64,000 nucleotides of DNA from Phoronis australis. Taxonomy: Eukaryota; Phoronida; Phoronidae. Below the pieces are notes generated by a model. The model made no database searches, was not told where the DNA came from, and saw only the letters and a program-made list of their open reading frames with translations. The stretch covers positions 126,001-190,000 of the forward strand of contig NMRA01000481.1 of assembly GCA_002633005.1 (NCBI GenBank), in the 5' to 3' direction. Positions 48,555 through 60,821 of the stretch are shown piece by piece; within the stretch, counting starts at the first letter, position 1; every line of letters begins with the position of its first letter. The position numbers and the translations under genes were made by a program.

Positions 48555-49819
48555 GTTTTGCAAGAATGAAAGTTTTGTTTGTACCTCGTAGTTTCTCATA
48601 ATCACAAAAGACGGCAGTCGTGTGCCGGAAGTGAATGAGAAGTTCAACGTGAGTTCCTGTGTGCAAGTCGAGGTTGTGTTCATGGCAATTTTTTTCTTTT
48701 TGCCTTATTATTCTCTGTACATTGATTTTATTGACATGTGTGTAGCACATTATGTATTGCCAGAGTGTGACACATATGTATCAAAAGTGTCAAATTTGTA
48801 CCTTTTCCTTTATTCCTCATCTTCGTTGCTCAGCTGACAAGGACTGGTAGTGCCTAGTGACTCACTGACATTGTCACTGGGAGTTGGACCACTTGACTCA
48901 GAGACACTTTTGTCTTAGACCGCGCACAGCCCACTGGCAGACGAATTTCCCTATGACTCATAACCAGATAAGAAACGGAAAGGTTGGACACGAGAATTTT
49001 GCGTAGCCTTAGCTCAATCATCTCGAATTTAAATAAAATCTGTAGGTGTGTACCTCCTTTACTCCTCAGACTGGTATTTATTGCTCAATTGCTTAAACCC
49101 TCGAAGCTTCAATTGATCGTATGAAATTGTCCTTTGGAGTGGTGGATTTGCAACAGAATTTACAAAACTCTGAATTCAAGGAGGATAAACAGTTAACAAA
49201 TGGCGGATTTCAGTTTTGCTTTAATTTGTACACCTGGTGTCTGGTGAAAATAAAACTTTGAGTTTGAGCAAGCAATGCTTATGGCAAAGTCAAGAAATAT
49301 GTAGCCCAATTTAAGTGATTGAGTAGAAAATTCTGAGCATACTGATTTTAAGGTTCCAACCATTATGACAATGTTTTGTTACAAGTGAGTGGAGTCAATG
49401 GTAAACGATGAGCAGGTAACATCAAGGGCCTAATTTTAAATGTACTTTGATCCTTTCCTTTTGCAATTGTGTTAGATTCAATCCCAATATCGACACCAGT
49501 GCAATTTACTTGGCCACACGTTAAAAATCTTTCCTTGACGGACGCATTTTCTTATAAAGCTAACGTCTCAAGTTCTTTGGTCAGGCGAACTATAGTTTAC
49601 TTATTTAAGACAAAAATGATAGGGAGAAAATCGTAGTTTTGGCAGTATATGTACGTGCAATCTATTATTCACAGGTAACTGTTTTATACTTGTTTAGTGC
49701 GCTTTATTATATCAATTGTTTGAGCATACCTACATAAATAAATTGAATAGCTTTTAGTGTGAAAGTACCACTGCTTCTTAGTGTTCAAAAATTAACACCT
49801 TAGGAATTGATAACAAATA
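48555..49819. promoter_or_regulatory. Presumed upstream region of PLCL
   Basis: This lies immediately 5' of the PLCL start on the minus strand. No TATA box or other core element could be assigned with confidence. The minus-strand frame stays open to 48683, so part of it is 5'-UTR or an extended N-terminus. Confidence 0.4.
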
Positions 49820-50170
49820 CGGCGTTCTCATGACATCCCATCAGAAGGCAGATCAGAATTCTCATCTGCCGTCGGAAGCAATTTCACAATGTGAACGCTC
49901 ATCAGACGTCTGATCTGCCTTTTTATCGTCTGCCACAAAATCAGACAGCAGATACTCTTCTTACATGTGGTAAAGCTCCTGCTGTGCCCAAAGTGATCTC
50001 ATGTGGTAGGCAAAAATACTGTATGCTAATTACTAGCAAGACAACAGACAGGACGCCTTTGTGAATGCTCATTTTAAGAATCATGGTGCCTTCCTATCAG
50101 ACATCATATCTCTTCCATATTTGCTCTTCAGAGGCAGTGTGACTGCTAACAAAGCATTATGCTCGTGACG
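49820..50170. repeat. Repeat-like stretch with GTGAACGCTCA and CAGACNNCNGATCTGCC words
   Basis: GAAGGCAGATCAGA, CATCAGACGTCTGATCTGCC and AATGTGAACGCTCATCAG look like inner parts of an inverted-repeat element. ATGTGAACGCTCAACAG at about 60221 points to a second copy. Ends are not defined. Confidence 0.4.
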
Positions 50171-50519
50171 TTTGCTTCCTGTTTTGTAAACGACAGCTTT
50201 TGGAAGATGGCAACATCTTTATTGGAGCAAAATTTGCTCGGAAATTTGTTTTGCTGGTGAGAAAATGCTGGAAACTTGTTTGAGTGCCAGCAGTTTGGGT
50301 GAATTGAAGTGAACTGTGCCCCAACTTGTAGGAAAAAAATGTTTGATTAAAGAATTAGCAAAAAATTGAAGTTTTCCAACATATTGTACTCTATTTCATT
50401 ATACTTAAAGGTGACACACGTGTTTGCTTCTCCAATCTAGCAGGTAAATAATGGTATTGTTTTCGCTCCTGTAACCAAGGTAGTTTTCTCAAGGAAGAAT
50501 GTAGTTTTGATGTCTAAAA

Positions 50520-51650
50520 TTAATTTTGATTCCGATTTTATTTGGCTCACTGTTTACCAACATCAAGCCACGGCTCTTTGTTTGTATTTACACTGCTTTG
50601 TTCCAATCAATTGCAGTTTCGCGCTTGCAAGTTAACAGGCGCCCATACCCAGCAAGTACAACTGCTGAGTACAAAGAAATTGTGGTCAAGAGATCTTCTA
50701 GTTATTGTTTACAATCCTGAGTCCAAAATCACAGTTTCTGGCACTCGGTGTCTCCTGCTATATTTCCAAAACCCCTTGGTGGTTGTTTGTGAAGTTTTTG
50801 CGGACATGTTTCATTGTAGATGGGATGGCATTACCTCTGCTGCTGTTTCCCTTATTGGCAATTTTATTTTTTTATGTTAACCTTATCTTCGGAGTTCCTA
50901 GATACATGTTCATGAAATTTGAAAATAGGTTTCTGTTGGGGATGTCATAACATCCTTCAGCTTTCAGTGGACTTTGGCCTGTTTTTTACCTCCAATTGGT
51001 CATTTTTACTGTAGTTTTTAAGTCATCGTTTTGGCATTCACCTCTTTATCCGCCAAACTGCTCAATGGGTCATTATGAAAATTGGCAGATTTTAGACTAC
51101 TGAGTGGAGCATTAATTTTAGGACTGCTCTGAATTGGTTTGTCACTTCCTGTTGCCATTTTACTCATCCACGGTTTTATCTCCTAAACCATTTGCAGGAT
51201 CTTTGTTAAATATTTGGCAAGTGTATTTTTATGAACTTGTCAACAAATGACCATGACTTTCGGATGGATCTGATTACTGGCAATTTTATTTTTGTATGTT
51301 TTCCTTTATGTCTTTGGAGTTCTTGACAGATTGTCATGAACTTTACCGTATGGGTGTCTATTAAAGTGACGAGGACATCTTTACATTCTCAGATGAATTT
51401 GGCTTATTGTACACCACCTAGTTGTCTTTTTCATTATTGTCAATTCTATTTTTGGCATCCACCTCTCTGCCTGCCAAATCATTCCAAAGATCATTGTGAA
51501 AATTGGTATTTAATTTGCGGTATGTTAGCTCTACTGGCGTACAATGATTTTCCGACAGGTTTTGCTGCTGTGGTAGTTTTTTTTTTATTGAGTAAAGTAC
51601 GACTGACATTGATTTCAGGACAAATCAAATTGCAAATTGGCCATGTATGA
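50520..51650 (+). repeat. Degenerate tandem repeat family D, plus orientation
   Basis: About 400-bp spaced words recur: TTGGCAATTTTATTTTT with CTTCGGAGTTCCTAGA, and CTGGCAATTTTATTTTT with CTTTGGAGTTCTTGAC; also GGGTCATTATGAAAATTGG and AGATCATTGTGAAAATTGG. Several overlapping plus-strand frames (50526-50950 and 51336-51650) run through it but change frame between units. I take it as a non-coding decayed array upstream of CCDC59. Confidence 0.55.
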
Positions 51651-52051
51651 GAAGGATTACTAGATAAGCTGATTAGTTTTGGTATTAAGGGAAAATATAC
51701 ACTGTGTTAAAAAGTATGTATGTAAATGTTAAATCGTGTGGCTTGGTTGGCGACGTATTAATGTTTTTTTTTAGTGCAGTCTAGGACTGGAGTGGGATAG
51801 GGTTGCAGTTGTCACTTTTTATTTTCAATGTTTGTGAAGAACTGAGAGAGCAGTTTAAAAATGTTAGTGGATCATGTGTCAAGTGGGGCTTGTTAAATTG
51901 TATTTTTTATTGTTTGCTGATCATCTGAGTTTATTTTCCCGAAACAGCTCTTCCTATGCAGAGGGAGATTTTTACATTGTAAACTGTTGTAGTAGATGGA
52001 AGTTACATGTAGATATGTCTGAAAAATTAAAGATTTTGGAATGGGTGGCTA

Positions 52052-52920
52052 CAGGGCTTCATCTAGGATTTCGAACATAGGGTGTCCAAAATGGGGTTCC
52101 CAATATTCCAGGGCGTCCATGATTCCAACGCCGCATTACCCCCCCNAAATTTACGAAAACAGCCAAATAGTTTACCAAACGGGTATTACAGATATTACAG
52201 ATATTGGTTGAACGATGAGTGCACTGTTTTTCGTCATCTCAAGTCAAATTCTGTTATAAAGTTTATTATATCAACTTCACTAGCTTTATATTCTGTACAA
52301 TGAGTCATCAAAGCTGTAGTTACCAACAAAAGAAAAATGCACAGATGATGTGTGGTTTATATTTTGACAACAGGTGTCACTGCTGCTCCATTTTAGACGC
52401 ACATAGAAAAGCATGAAACAGGCAAAAACTCAAACATTTTAAATGGGGATATTCTTGCGGCACATCATATTATTAAAGTAATGACATTTATTTTGCTTTT
52501 GGTATTTTTAAAAAAAGATGAAGTACATGAAATTACAGCTCTGAAACACCAGTTTGGAGTTAAGCAAGGTCCATGTCCCTATATAAAGTACTGAATGGCA
52601 GTGGCATGTGGGTCTATAAAAAGCAGACACTCTGGCAACCAACCACTGCTAATGATTGACAGGTCTACCAAATAGTTTGAAAATAGTTTGAATATTGCAA
52701 CATTTTAAATACTTTGTATATCTCTTTCCGAGTTGAAAGGGCCAACTTCTGGCTTTGATTAACTGGGAGTCTTAGTAATCTTTCAATGTGGGTGTCCAAA
52801 CTGGAGAAATTCTGATTGACAGGGCGTCCAAATGATACATTGGGCGTCCTTGCCAGGGCGTCTACATTAGTGCAAGGGCGTCCAAATGGACGCCCAGGAC
52901 GTACGCTGCATGAAGGCCTG
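52052..52920. mobile_element. Non-autonomous hAT-type element, 869 bp
   Basis: Flanked by the perfect 8-bp direct repeat GGTGGCTA (52044-52051 and 52921-52928). The ends are inverted: CAGGGCTTCATCTAGGATTT on the left and, read from the right, CAGGCCTTCATGCAGCGTAC. An 8-bp target duplication with CAGGG-like ends is characteristic of the hAT superfamily. Near both ends GGGCGTCC or GGGTGTCC recurs (about 52080, 52111, 52790, 52822, 52842, 52876, plus GGGCGTCT at 52856 and an inverted copy near 52888), probably as binding sites. No transposase reading frame is seen. An N sits at 52146. It lies upstream of CCDC59. Confidence 0.8.
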
Positions 52921-53439
52921 GGTGGCTATTCGAGATACTAGAACTTACTGCAGTGGAAGGTACCTGAATACCATTATTTTGGCCTATCATTCTCTACCAT
53001 GACTGTCCTCAAAAAAAGCCAGAAAACACTTTCGGAAAAAGTGTTAAGGGCACTATTTTTCCTGAAAAGTAGGCCTAATATTAATCAATATTCCAGTGTC
53101 ACTGCATACAGTGGAAGTTTTTTTACTAAAGTTTGCCAATTAAATTTATTGGCTGGCTCAGACGTATGGGACATTCATGAAGCCAAAGATATCAGTTTGT
53201 AACAGGTTCTGCAAATATCAGTTATAACTAATGATCAAAATGTTTCTTGTTTCTGCTAGAGGTGAGCATATAAACATTTTTGCGCAGAATTATTGGGTAC
53301 TGGTGTAGAATTCCGCAATCACCAAATCCTTAGGTATATTTGTATCTTTACCAGTTTTTGCAATAAAAAAGTCTTAGATATATTTAAATACGTTATAATG
53401 CACAGTATGAAATGTCGCAATTCCACAGACGTTGTTGGT

Positions 53440-53800
53440 CTTTACACTAAAAGTTCTCCAGTTTGGGACAGTGAAAATTATTTTGCTCAAAGTCAGAGTT
53501 TGTACCAGATTTTAGAAATTGGCAATACTGATCGTCCCAAATTCAAGAATTACAGTCAACGACAAACAATCATTCACCTAGATGTTAAAACACTATGGGA
53601 ACTCATGAAAACGTTGTGTCAGAGACTATTTTCTACAATTTCATCAACTTCCAATTGTCTGTTTTGAGACTCTGTTGATACAGTGTCCAATATGTTGAGA
53701 AATATCCTGAATCCCAAAATCATCCGTGTCCCAGTTTACAGAAACAAGAAAATTCAATTTTGCTTTGAATTTCAGTGTCCCAAAGTTTAGAGACTGTCCG
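53440..53800. repeat. Dispersed repeat family L, copy upstream of CCDC59
   Basis: Shares with 57080-57450: TTTAGAAATTGGCAATACTG and GATCGTCCCAAATTCAAGAA, then CAGTGTCCCAAA with GAGACTG. The 124-codon frame at 53293-53667 lies in it and is not taken as a gene. Confidence 0.55.
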
Positions 53801-54590
53801 AAACTAGACAATTTTTAATGTAAATGTGAAGAAAGTTCTGTTTGAATATGGCTTTGGAGTAGTTTGTGTGAATCAAGGCTTAGGAGATGAGTATAATTTT
53901 ATTAAGAATTTAAAAAACGAAGTACTAAGTGGCATGCAAAGTTGAAAGAGAAAACTTCCTCTTAATTAAAACTGATTTCTTGTCAGAAGGCATTTTGATA
54001 GTCTTTTACTTTGGTGAGACTTAGATACGGAAGTCATTCTCTTCTGATTGTTAAAGGAACACGTATGGGTCTAGGCCTATATGAGAAAATACATGACGAT
54101 TGTATGTGATTGTCCAAGTTGCATTATGGGTAAAATAGAACCAGAACTTCAAAGGTGAGAAACAGCGCCTCGGTACTTTATGTACAAGTAATGCCATGTT
54201 TAACAAACTCATACAGTCACAAAACAAGACAAAATTAAAACGTGTTTATTGTACATTCATAGGCAGTGAGAAAAATGTTTCTAACCAATATCATTGGTCT
54301 CAATTATGGTAAAAATTCTTTAGTTTTGGACGCATTATGGTGGACAGGTGAAAATTCACTTTGTGAAATTTCCCAACAAGAATAACTTACCATGGTTTGT
54401 TTGGTGTAACTATTACCAAACTACATTTGATAAAATTTTGAGTGTTTGCAACAAACTAAATCCTGAAAATTAGAAATATGGCGATTTTAGGAATTATTTT
54501 TGTCCAAAATTTATGATTTTTTACCGTATTATGTTGTCTATATTTGAGACGTAATGTGGGCTTGTATACTCTATTATTACAGCACTTACG

Positions 54591-54640
54591 TTAACACTTT
54601 GTTTCCTTCAGGTGAACAAAGTGTATTATTGTGCAAGACC
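54591..54640 (+). promoter_or_regulatory. 3' splice site and 5' leader just upstream of the CCDC59 start codon
   Basis: A pyrimidine-rich tract ending in TTTCCTTCAG (AG at 54610-54611) precedes 29 bases of leader before the ATG at 54641. The frame upstream of the ATG stays open through this leader, but its translation does not resemble the N-terminus of vertebrate CCDC59. I therefore infer a 5'-UTR intron. The upstream exon and promoter were not located. Confidence 0.55.
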
Positions 54641-57600
54641 ATGGATAAGGCAAAGGCTAAACCTGGAAAGACGCAGAAAAAGAAAAAGAAATTTACGAGC
54701 CAGTTTATTGGCAATAAGGAATCGGGTAAATGTCTTCTTTATCCCAGATCTTCAGTGATGGGATTATTATTAGAGTAGGCGCATTCATCAAAAAGGAATT
54801 GTGATCATGAATAGTTCAATATTGTTACTATTCAGTGAACCTTCACTTATTTGCCACACGATATTGGGGACACGTCAAATTCTATTTTGTCAAATTTCTG
54901 CACAAAAATAAAGATGAAAAAAAATTTAGTCTATTACTAAACCGAGATGATACCGTGTGGATGTCATAGAACAACATTCGATGAAGTTTCCATTATCTGT
55001 TGCCAAGTAACCAGTCTTTGGAAAATGGAAAATTGAAAAATGACGGTGTTGGGAATTATTTATAAGAACGAGCGAAATAAAGAGTAACATGCCTCTAATG
55101 CAACTTAGCTCAGCTCATGGCTCACGTATGCGGTAAAATGAACTGTTAGGATTTTGTTTCTCGAGGCGGTGAGGCGAATGTGGAACTAGGTGGCTTTCTT
55201 TTTCTAGTATTGGTAAATCCTCGTAGAATGTGGTGAGCTAATTAAGTGCTGAGCCTGTTATTTCCGGCAGCCAGTGAAAATCAATCATTGTATCACCTGA
55301 CAACAACAAATCTATCCCGGGCTTAACGTAATCGTGTGTATTACATTTAAGCGGTCTACTACTAAGGTAGCCCACATCAAATTCTGAGCTGAGCTGTCTC
55401 GTCTGTCCTCGGCCTGAGAATTTCACAAATCGAGCAAGCAAAATAGGAGAACGGGGCCTATCCAATAGATGTAATTGTTATTTTCATTATCATTATTATC
55501 ATTATCATTATAAAATTGTAAAACTAGTACATTTTTATTTGTCGGTAACTGCACGGCGTTCCAACATCTATTTGATATCATTATCATTATTATTGTTGAG
55601 CACAAAACAACATTAGGCTCTACCTTGTATTGCCCCAACTCAAACCTTGAATGCTTCTTACTAGTTGGGATTACAATACCCACTAACGACACTGTCTGGA
55701 CTTGACTAGCTTCTTTTGTTTAGAGATTTGCGAACAGTGATGTGTGTCGGTGTTAACTACTTACTGTTTGTGGCAACATTCTTTCTCTCCCATTTTAGAC
55801 ATTGCTGACTATAAAAAAATCTAATCGGTCATTTGAAAATTGAAGACAAAATAAATAACATCATTACTACTGCTGTTTCTTTTTTGATCTTTCCCAACTT
55901 CTGTTGTGTAACGCAAGGGGGCCCCTTGACTTGTGTACGCCACCACTTATCAGAGTGGTCTTAATTCCCCCAAAGATTACAGTGAAGTTTGAATGGGGTT
56001 GCCTGCCGTGGGCCCTTTCTCTATAACATTAGCTCCAAAGAAACACCAAAATTAGGACTACACTGAGTATGATATAGTTTGGCTATTTTTCATATTTCAA
56101 AATCGTTATAGTTGCACAAAAGCATTATAGCTGTTCTTTTGTTAGATAATACTATACATAGTTCTCTACATGAACACTGGGGGGCATTGTTTCGTGTGCC
56201 TTATGGCTCTAGCATCCCATATATATGAATATGGTCATGGAATACGCCATGGAATATGGAAAGTAGAACCATACTCCACGGTTGGTGTAAAGTCTCCTGG
56301 TGTAGTAAATTTACTTGTACGATGGCAAATTTGATTCGTCTTGTTTGTTTGGGCATCGTAAAATATTCCTTAAAGACGTAGTTCCTAAAAAAACAGTTTT
56401 ATTGCTCTAAAAACTATAAATTTTCTGTAAAGATTTACTGACGAAAAGTCCGAGGACCGGTGACCAGGTGGCTATTTTAAACTGGTTCATCATTCTGTGT
56501 GTCTTATGGTTTTCATATTTCATGCTTTACACTTGGTAGTGCACTTCAAACTTTTTTGTTTAAGGACAAGGGTTTGCTGACAAACGAAAGAAAAAAGCAT
56601 TTTACGAGTACAAGAAACTGATGTCCAAAATGAAGGCATCTCAAGCCCAGGTTGTCGAGGGCAGCAAGCAGACAGTACCAGTCGGGAAAAGAAAAAATGA
56701 CAAGTCAAGGTAAGAGTTCTGGCTCTGTATTTACTAGGTAGCTGCAGTAAAATCTCACCAGTTTCAGACATAAATGATTGCCTTATTGTGCGTTTTTCAA
56801 TTTTCAAGGGCTTTTGAAAATAGTCTGTTGTTAGCTGTGGTACAGAACCTGAGCATGGAAAAAGTCGTAAATTTTGGTGCTGCGGGTTGTTCATGGAAAA
56901 CGAGAGAATAAAATTTCGCCAATTGCAATTTTGTTGCGATAGACTGTCCCGTATAACCAGCTCAGCTACTCAGGACAGTCGAAATTCTTGAGAGAACAGC
57001 AAGTCTTGACGGTAAACCTAGTAAGTAAACTTACCGTACAGGCTCTAAATCATCGAACTTGACTTGAAAGTGCCCTTGGTATTTGAGTAAATTTTAGTAA
57101 AGTATGGTGAAAATTATACAGTTTGCCACAATGAAAATTAATTTGTTCGAGGTTGGAGTTTTTACCAAATTTGAGAAATAGGCAATATTGACCGTCCCAA
57201 ATTGAACAATTATGATCAATGTGTAATGATCGTTCATGTCAATGTTACACACTAGGTGAACGTGTGAAAACTGCGTCAGTGACTGCGATATTTTAAAAAT
57301 GTCCAAGCTCATATTCAGACTGTTATTATTTTAGAAATTGTTATTTTAGAAATATGACGGAACGCTAAAATTGCCTATGGATCATTCTTGGAAATCAGGG
57401 AAACTCACTTGAAATTTCTGTGTTCCAAATTTTTGAGACTGCCTCAAATTGTGTGCATAGTTGGTGAACACTTACTGTAATATGTTGGAGATTTTACTTA
57501 CCCTATCCAACTTGGTTAACACCCCTATAGTTTAAATTGTGGAACTCAAAAATTGCATTGTGGGTTTTGAGCCAAATACTACAGAAACCTGGACGTTGAA

Positions 57601-58967
57601 AAATGAAAATGTTAAAAATTGAGGGGTGGGTGAATGTTGGCAGTGCTGATTCCAAATGTACACAGCAAAACTATAATTATTTAAGCATGACTTCACCTGC
57701 ACCCCACATGATATGGTGATGCATTGTAATACTTCCTGTTTCGTCACTCCGCAGCAGTAAAGACCAGGCCCTCAACAGATATTCAAAAGCTCAACAGAAA
57801 AGTCTGAGAGACCAGCAAGAACGAACCAAGAGGAAAGAGGTAGGAGACGTCATTAAAGTTCTGCATGGTCTGCTCCTTATCTTCTAACTGTGAAATGTTT
57901 CAGTCAAGAATCGTAACTACTTAAAGTAGCAACAACGACAATGTTAGGTATTTGAGATCAGCACCAAGACAGATTTGAACCCACGACCTCAGCCAGTGGT
58001 CGTAGTCCGGCACTTTGCTGGTAACGCTAAAAGTCAATGTTGCTAAGTATGTTTGGAGTGTTTATCTGATAAGATCACTAGCCTGGATGTCAAATAGTTT
58101 GACCAAATGAATGGAATCTAATGTTGGGTTTCGACACTCTGCAATAAAAACACAAAAACAGGCTTTGTTGTTATGTTGCTGTTGCCAAAGACAGTCACTT
58201 CAATAAGTATATTCTACCCAGCAATAATCTCGAAAATCCATTTTCTGTCCCTAAATTCAACTGTGTCGTTTTAAAGGGGCATTTCCTTACTAGCTACAGC
58301 TGAGCCATGAAAGTAATGTTACAGGCTGATTAGCTCATACAAAATGGTCTCAACATTTTCCCTGTCATATTTGCTATTGACTTATATAATTGAAGTATAT
58401 TGAAAAGTCACTTCCAGTTAATAAGAAACAGCACAGATAGATGCTCTAAGGTCATTCACTTGAAAGAGTTCCGACAGAGTCTGTAAACGAATTGCGTGCG
58501 TTCTGGGAGCTGAAAAATCTTTGGAAACGGTTCGTCGGTTATCGCACAAAAATAATTACCGACATCACACGCCCCCATTAAAATGTTCAAAATTTTACTT
58601 AAGTTTTGTTTCGTGATAGCTGTTTAGTACAAGTCAGCCCAATGATGAGGTCAAATTGTTCTTAACCTTTATTTTTTTGAAAAAGTTAACAAAATTATAG
58701 CAACATGTCAGCCATCTTGGGTGCTATATTTAAGAGTGTTTACAGTATACAATAGCTTCACTTTCCTGTGAGATTGAAAACATTTTTTAACTCTGTATTT
58801 GTCAGGAGGTGAATCTAAAGAGGAAACAACAGACTGAAGCTTTGAGTAAATATAAACAGAAGAAAGACCTAAATTTTCGAAAACTGTGTAAAAGGAACTT
58901 CAAAGGACAGCCGGTCATGAAGAATCAAATAGAGTATCTGTTGCAGAAGATACAAGACCAGTCGTGA
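54641..58967 (+). CDS. CCDC59: CCDC59/TAP26 homologue, four coding exons (Fyv7-type rRNA-processing family)
   Basis: Exons: 54641-54725, 56565-56709, 57755-57839 and 58806-58967 (stop TGA 58965-58967). All introns are GT-AG, with phases 1, 2 and 0. The product is about 159 residues, very rich in Lys, Gln and Arg. Near residues 18-50 it has FTSQFIGNKESGQGFADKRK, aligning with the human segment AFVGSVREGQGFAFRRK, followed by the YKKLMSK counterpart of human YKKLLRK. The C-terminus, KGQPVMKNQIEYLLQKIQ, matches human KGQPNLNVQMEYLLQKIQ. The middle is a charged, probably coiled-coil region. Known of the family: a nuclear/nucleolar protein related to yeast Fyv7 (small-subunit rRNA processing), described in mammals as TTF-1-associated protein 26. 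The start ATG has a strong context (A at -3, G at +4) and is preceded by a 3' splice site at 54610-54611, so an untranslated upstream exon is likely. The protein is shorter than the human one (about 240 residues), mainly through loss of acidic middle sequence. No AATAAA is close after the stop; the nearest I saw is at 60379. Confidence 0.93.
55470..55520. repeat. (ATTATC)n-like microsatellite in CCDC59 intron 1
   Basis: Interrupted ATTATCATT repeats; a second small run is near 55577. Confidence 0.8.
57080..57450. repeat. Dispersed repeat family L, copy in CCDC59 intron 2
   Basis: Contains TTTGAGAAATAGGCAATATT, GACCGTCCCAAATTGAACAA, TGTGTTCCAAATTTTTGAGACTG in the same order as 53440-53800. 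Confidence 0.55.
57749..57760 (+). other. Tandem (NAGNAG) acceptor at CCDC59 exon 3
   Basis: Intron 2 ends with GCAGCAG (57751-57757), giving two acceptors three bases apart. Using the first (exon from 57755) adds one Ser; using the second (exon from 57758) omits it. Both keep the frame. Confidence 0.6.
57950..58035 (-). repeat. tRNA-derived SINE fragment in CCDC59 intron 3
   Basis: Read on the minus strand: GTGCCGGACTACGACC, then GAGGTCGTGGGTTCAAATCT with a box B-like GGTTCAAATCT (57981-57971). The box A region is diverged. It resembles the SINE-like sequence at 26191. Confidence 0.5.
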
Positions 58968-59094
58968 GATGTGATCAGCGTTTGATTGCATATTAAGCTT
59001 GTGTGTCTGGGTGCTGGAGCAACTGGATGGGGAACTCAAACTCACATTTCTTATCCAGCTCGAGGACGGACTGGGTTAGACAAGAGGAAACCCT

Positions 59095-59235
59095 GACGCA
59101 ATCGAATGTGTTTTGACGCGAAACGCAGAGCGGATTGTCACTAAAGTGAGAATGTTTTGGAGTGTTGACGCACTCGAATGCGTTTTGACTTGAAACGTAG
59201 AGCACAGTGACACTGGAGTGAGAACGCTTTGGAGT
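59095..59235. repeat. Tandem duplication of about 72 bp downstream of CCDC59
   Basis: Two diverged units: GACGCAATCGAATGTGTTTT ... GTGAGAATGTTTTGGAGT and GACGCACTCGAATGCGTTTT ... GTGAGAACGCTTTGGAGT. Confidence 0.8.
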
Positions 59236-59369
59236 AGAGTGTAACGGTATTCCAGTTAGAATGATTTGGATTAGAAATACTGTACCACCCAAAAGTGTTA
59301 AGACAAAATGACCTGAAATTCCCCTATCATGATTGCTGGGTAGACGCTGAAATCACCGTCAGAGTTATC

Positions 59370-59570
59370 TCCCCTCAAGACTTAGAATGAAGGGGAATTA
59401 GAAGGGAAGTTAGTAAGGTGACTAAGCTATTCTGTTCTATTTTTGACGCCCTAACAGTTAATAACAGTCACTTTTGTTGTTAACAGAATGATTTGTCATG
59501 ACTTGAGAACGGTGTTTTGTCTGATTACTTTTTTATTGCCCTGAACATCAACTCAATTTCCAACTGAATT
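59370..59570. repeat. Dispersed repeat family B, copy 2
   Basis: Contains GGGAAGTTAGTAAGGTGACT, CTATTCTGTT and GTTGTTAACAGAATG, paralleling 3011-3247. It lies downstream of CCDC59. Confidence 0.45.
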
Positions 59571-60821
59571 TGGAGAGCTAGTGTGAATGACCAGGGACCT
59601 CTTTCTTGAAGAACCTATCGGCTTTTGACTTTAGCCCAAAAGTCAGATTCCTGACGACAAAAATTGTATGGTTGTTTTTTGGCTTTTAGCCGGCTTGAGA
59701 GAAGGTTGTTATTTCTGTCATTTGGCTTCGAGTTTTAGACAGGTTTTCTGACTATTAGCCTTAGCCTGATTTCGTGAAACAGGTTAAGCCACCCATAGAC
59801 TGGTTATTAGTGAAAGACAATGGAGTCTTTGAGAAACATTTCCCTGATTTCGCAACGGGAGGTCTTAAACTCGATTTTGGCGCAGTTTTGCTTTTGGAGA
59901 ATGTGTGAAATAGCTAGTACCCTTTTTACTGAAAGACATTGTGCCAGACCTATATGTCATGCTTTAGATTTCATCCTTGGCATTCATGGTTAGGTGTTTT
60001 CGTTTTACAGGTTTTGTAGGTCACCTAAAAGCCAATAGTGAGTGAAAACAAGACGAGTTTTTGACCTAGCTAAAATTGATGGTGGAACGGGAAGATTACA
60101 ATATAGGTCATTTTCCAGGAAATAGGTTATTGGACCCCAACATGTGTCTTAGTAATTGTTAACTGTCTTGTCACCATGTGAACGTTCAACGTAGGGCAGA
60201 AAAAATTGCTGTCTGCCTGCATGTGAACGCTCAACAGAGAGGAAGGCAGGTGGTAGTTTTGCAGGTTGTGGACTCTTGCAATTATTTTTGTACTATGTAT
60301 CAGTATTGAACTGTAGTTGTTTGGTTTAACCCAGTTACTGCAAAGTTGAATTATATCTGTATTCAGCTTCAGTNCCTGAATAAACAGTGAACTGATGTCG
60401 GTCTTTGTATGCTCCCTCGGTCTTTGACTCCACATACTTGTCGGAACAACATAGAATTCTGGCCAATTTTTGCAGGTTTTCATCTCATCCTTGAAGAACA
60501 GCTTCTTGGCTTGTCTGGTTTAAATTAGAATAAATTGTGGGCACGAAAATTTGAGATACCGACTTTTAATATTGTTAAGTTTTATTACAAAAATTCATTG
60601 CACGACATCAGGGCTCAATGGTACAAGTTAATGCGGTAGAAAGTGAAGAGGGCGAGTCAAATTTCCTGGTGAAATCAGGATCAAAATGAGTACTGGAGCA
60701 TCATGGGCTTGGTGCTGATTTTTGACATAGAAAATGTAATTTTCAAGTGGGAAATTGTTAAAAACATGAGAAATTGTAGGAATGTGTTTTTCATCATTTC
60801 ATTACACGCGAAGCACATCAT

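Noticed and set aside
50526-51650. Overlapping plus frames with hydrophobic stretches resembling membrane segments
   Set aside because: They fall in a decayed tandem repeat, shift frame between units, and the hydrophobicity comes from T-rich DNA.
53293-53667. 124-codon plus frame upstream of CCDC59
   Set aside because: Covers a dispersed repeat whose second copy in CCDC59 intron 2 is not open.
56520-56894. 124-codon minus frame
   Set aside because: Shadow of CCDC59 exon 2 and its flanks; the plus strand carries the conserved protein and the splice sites.
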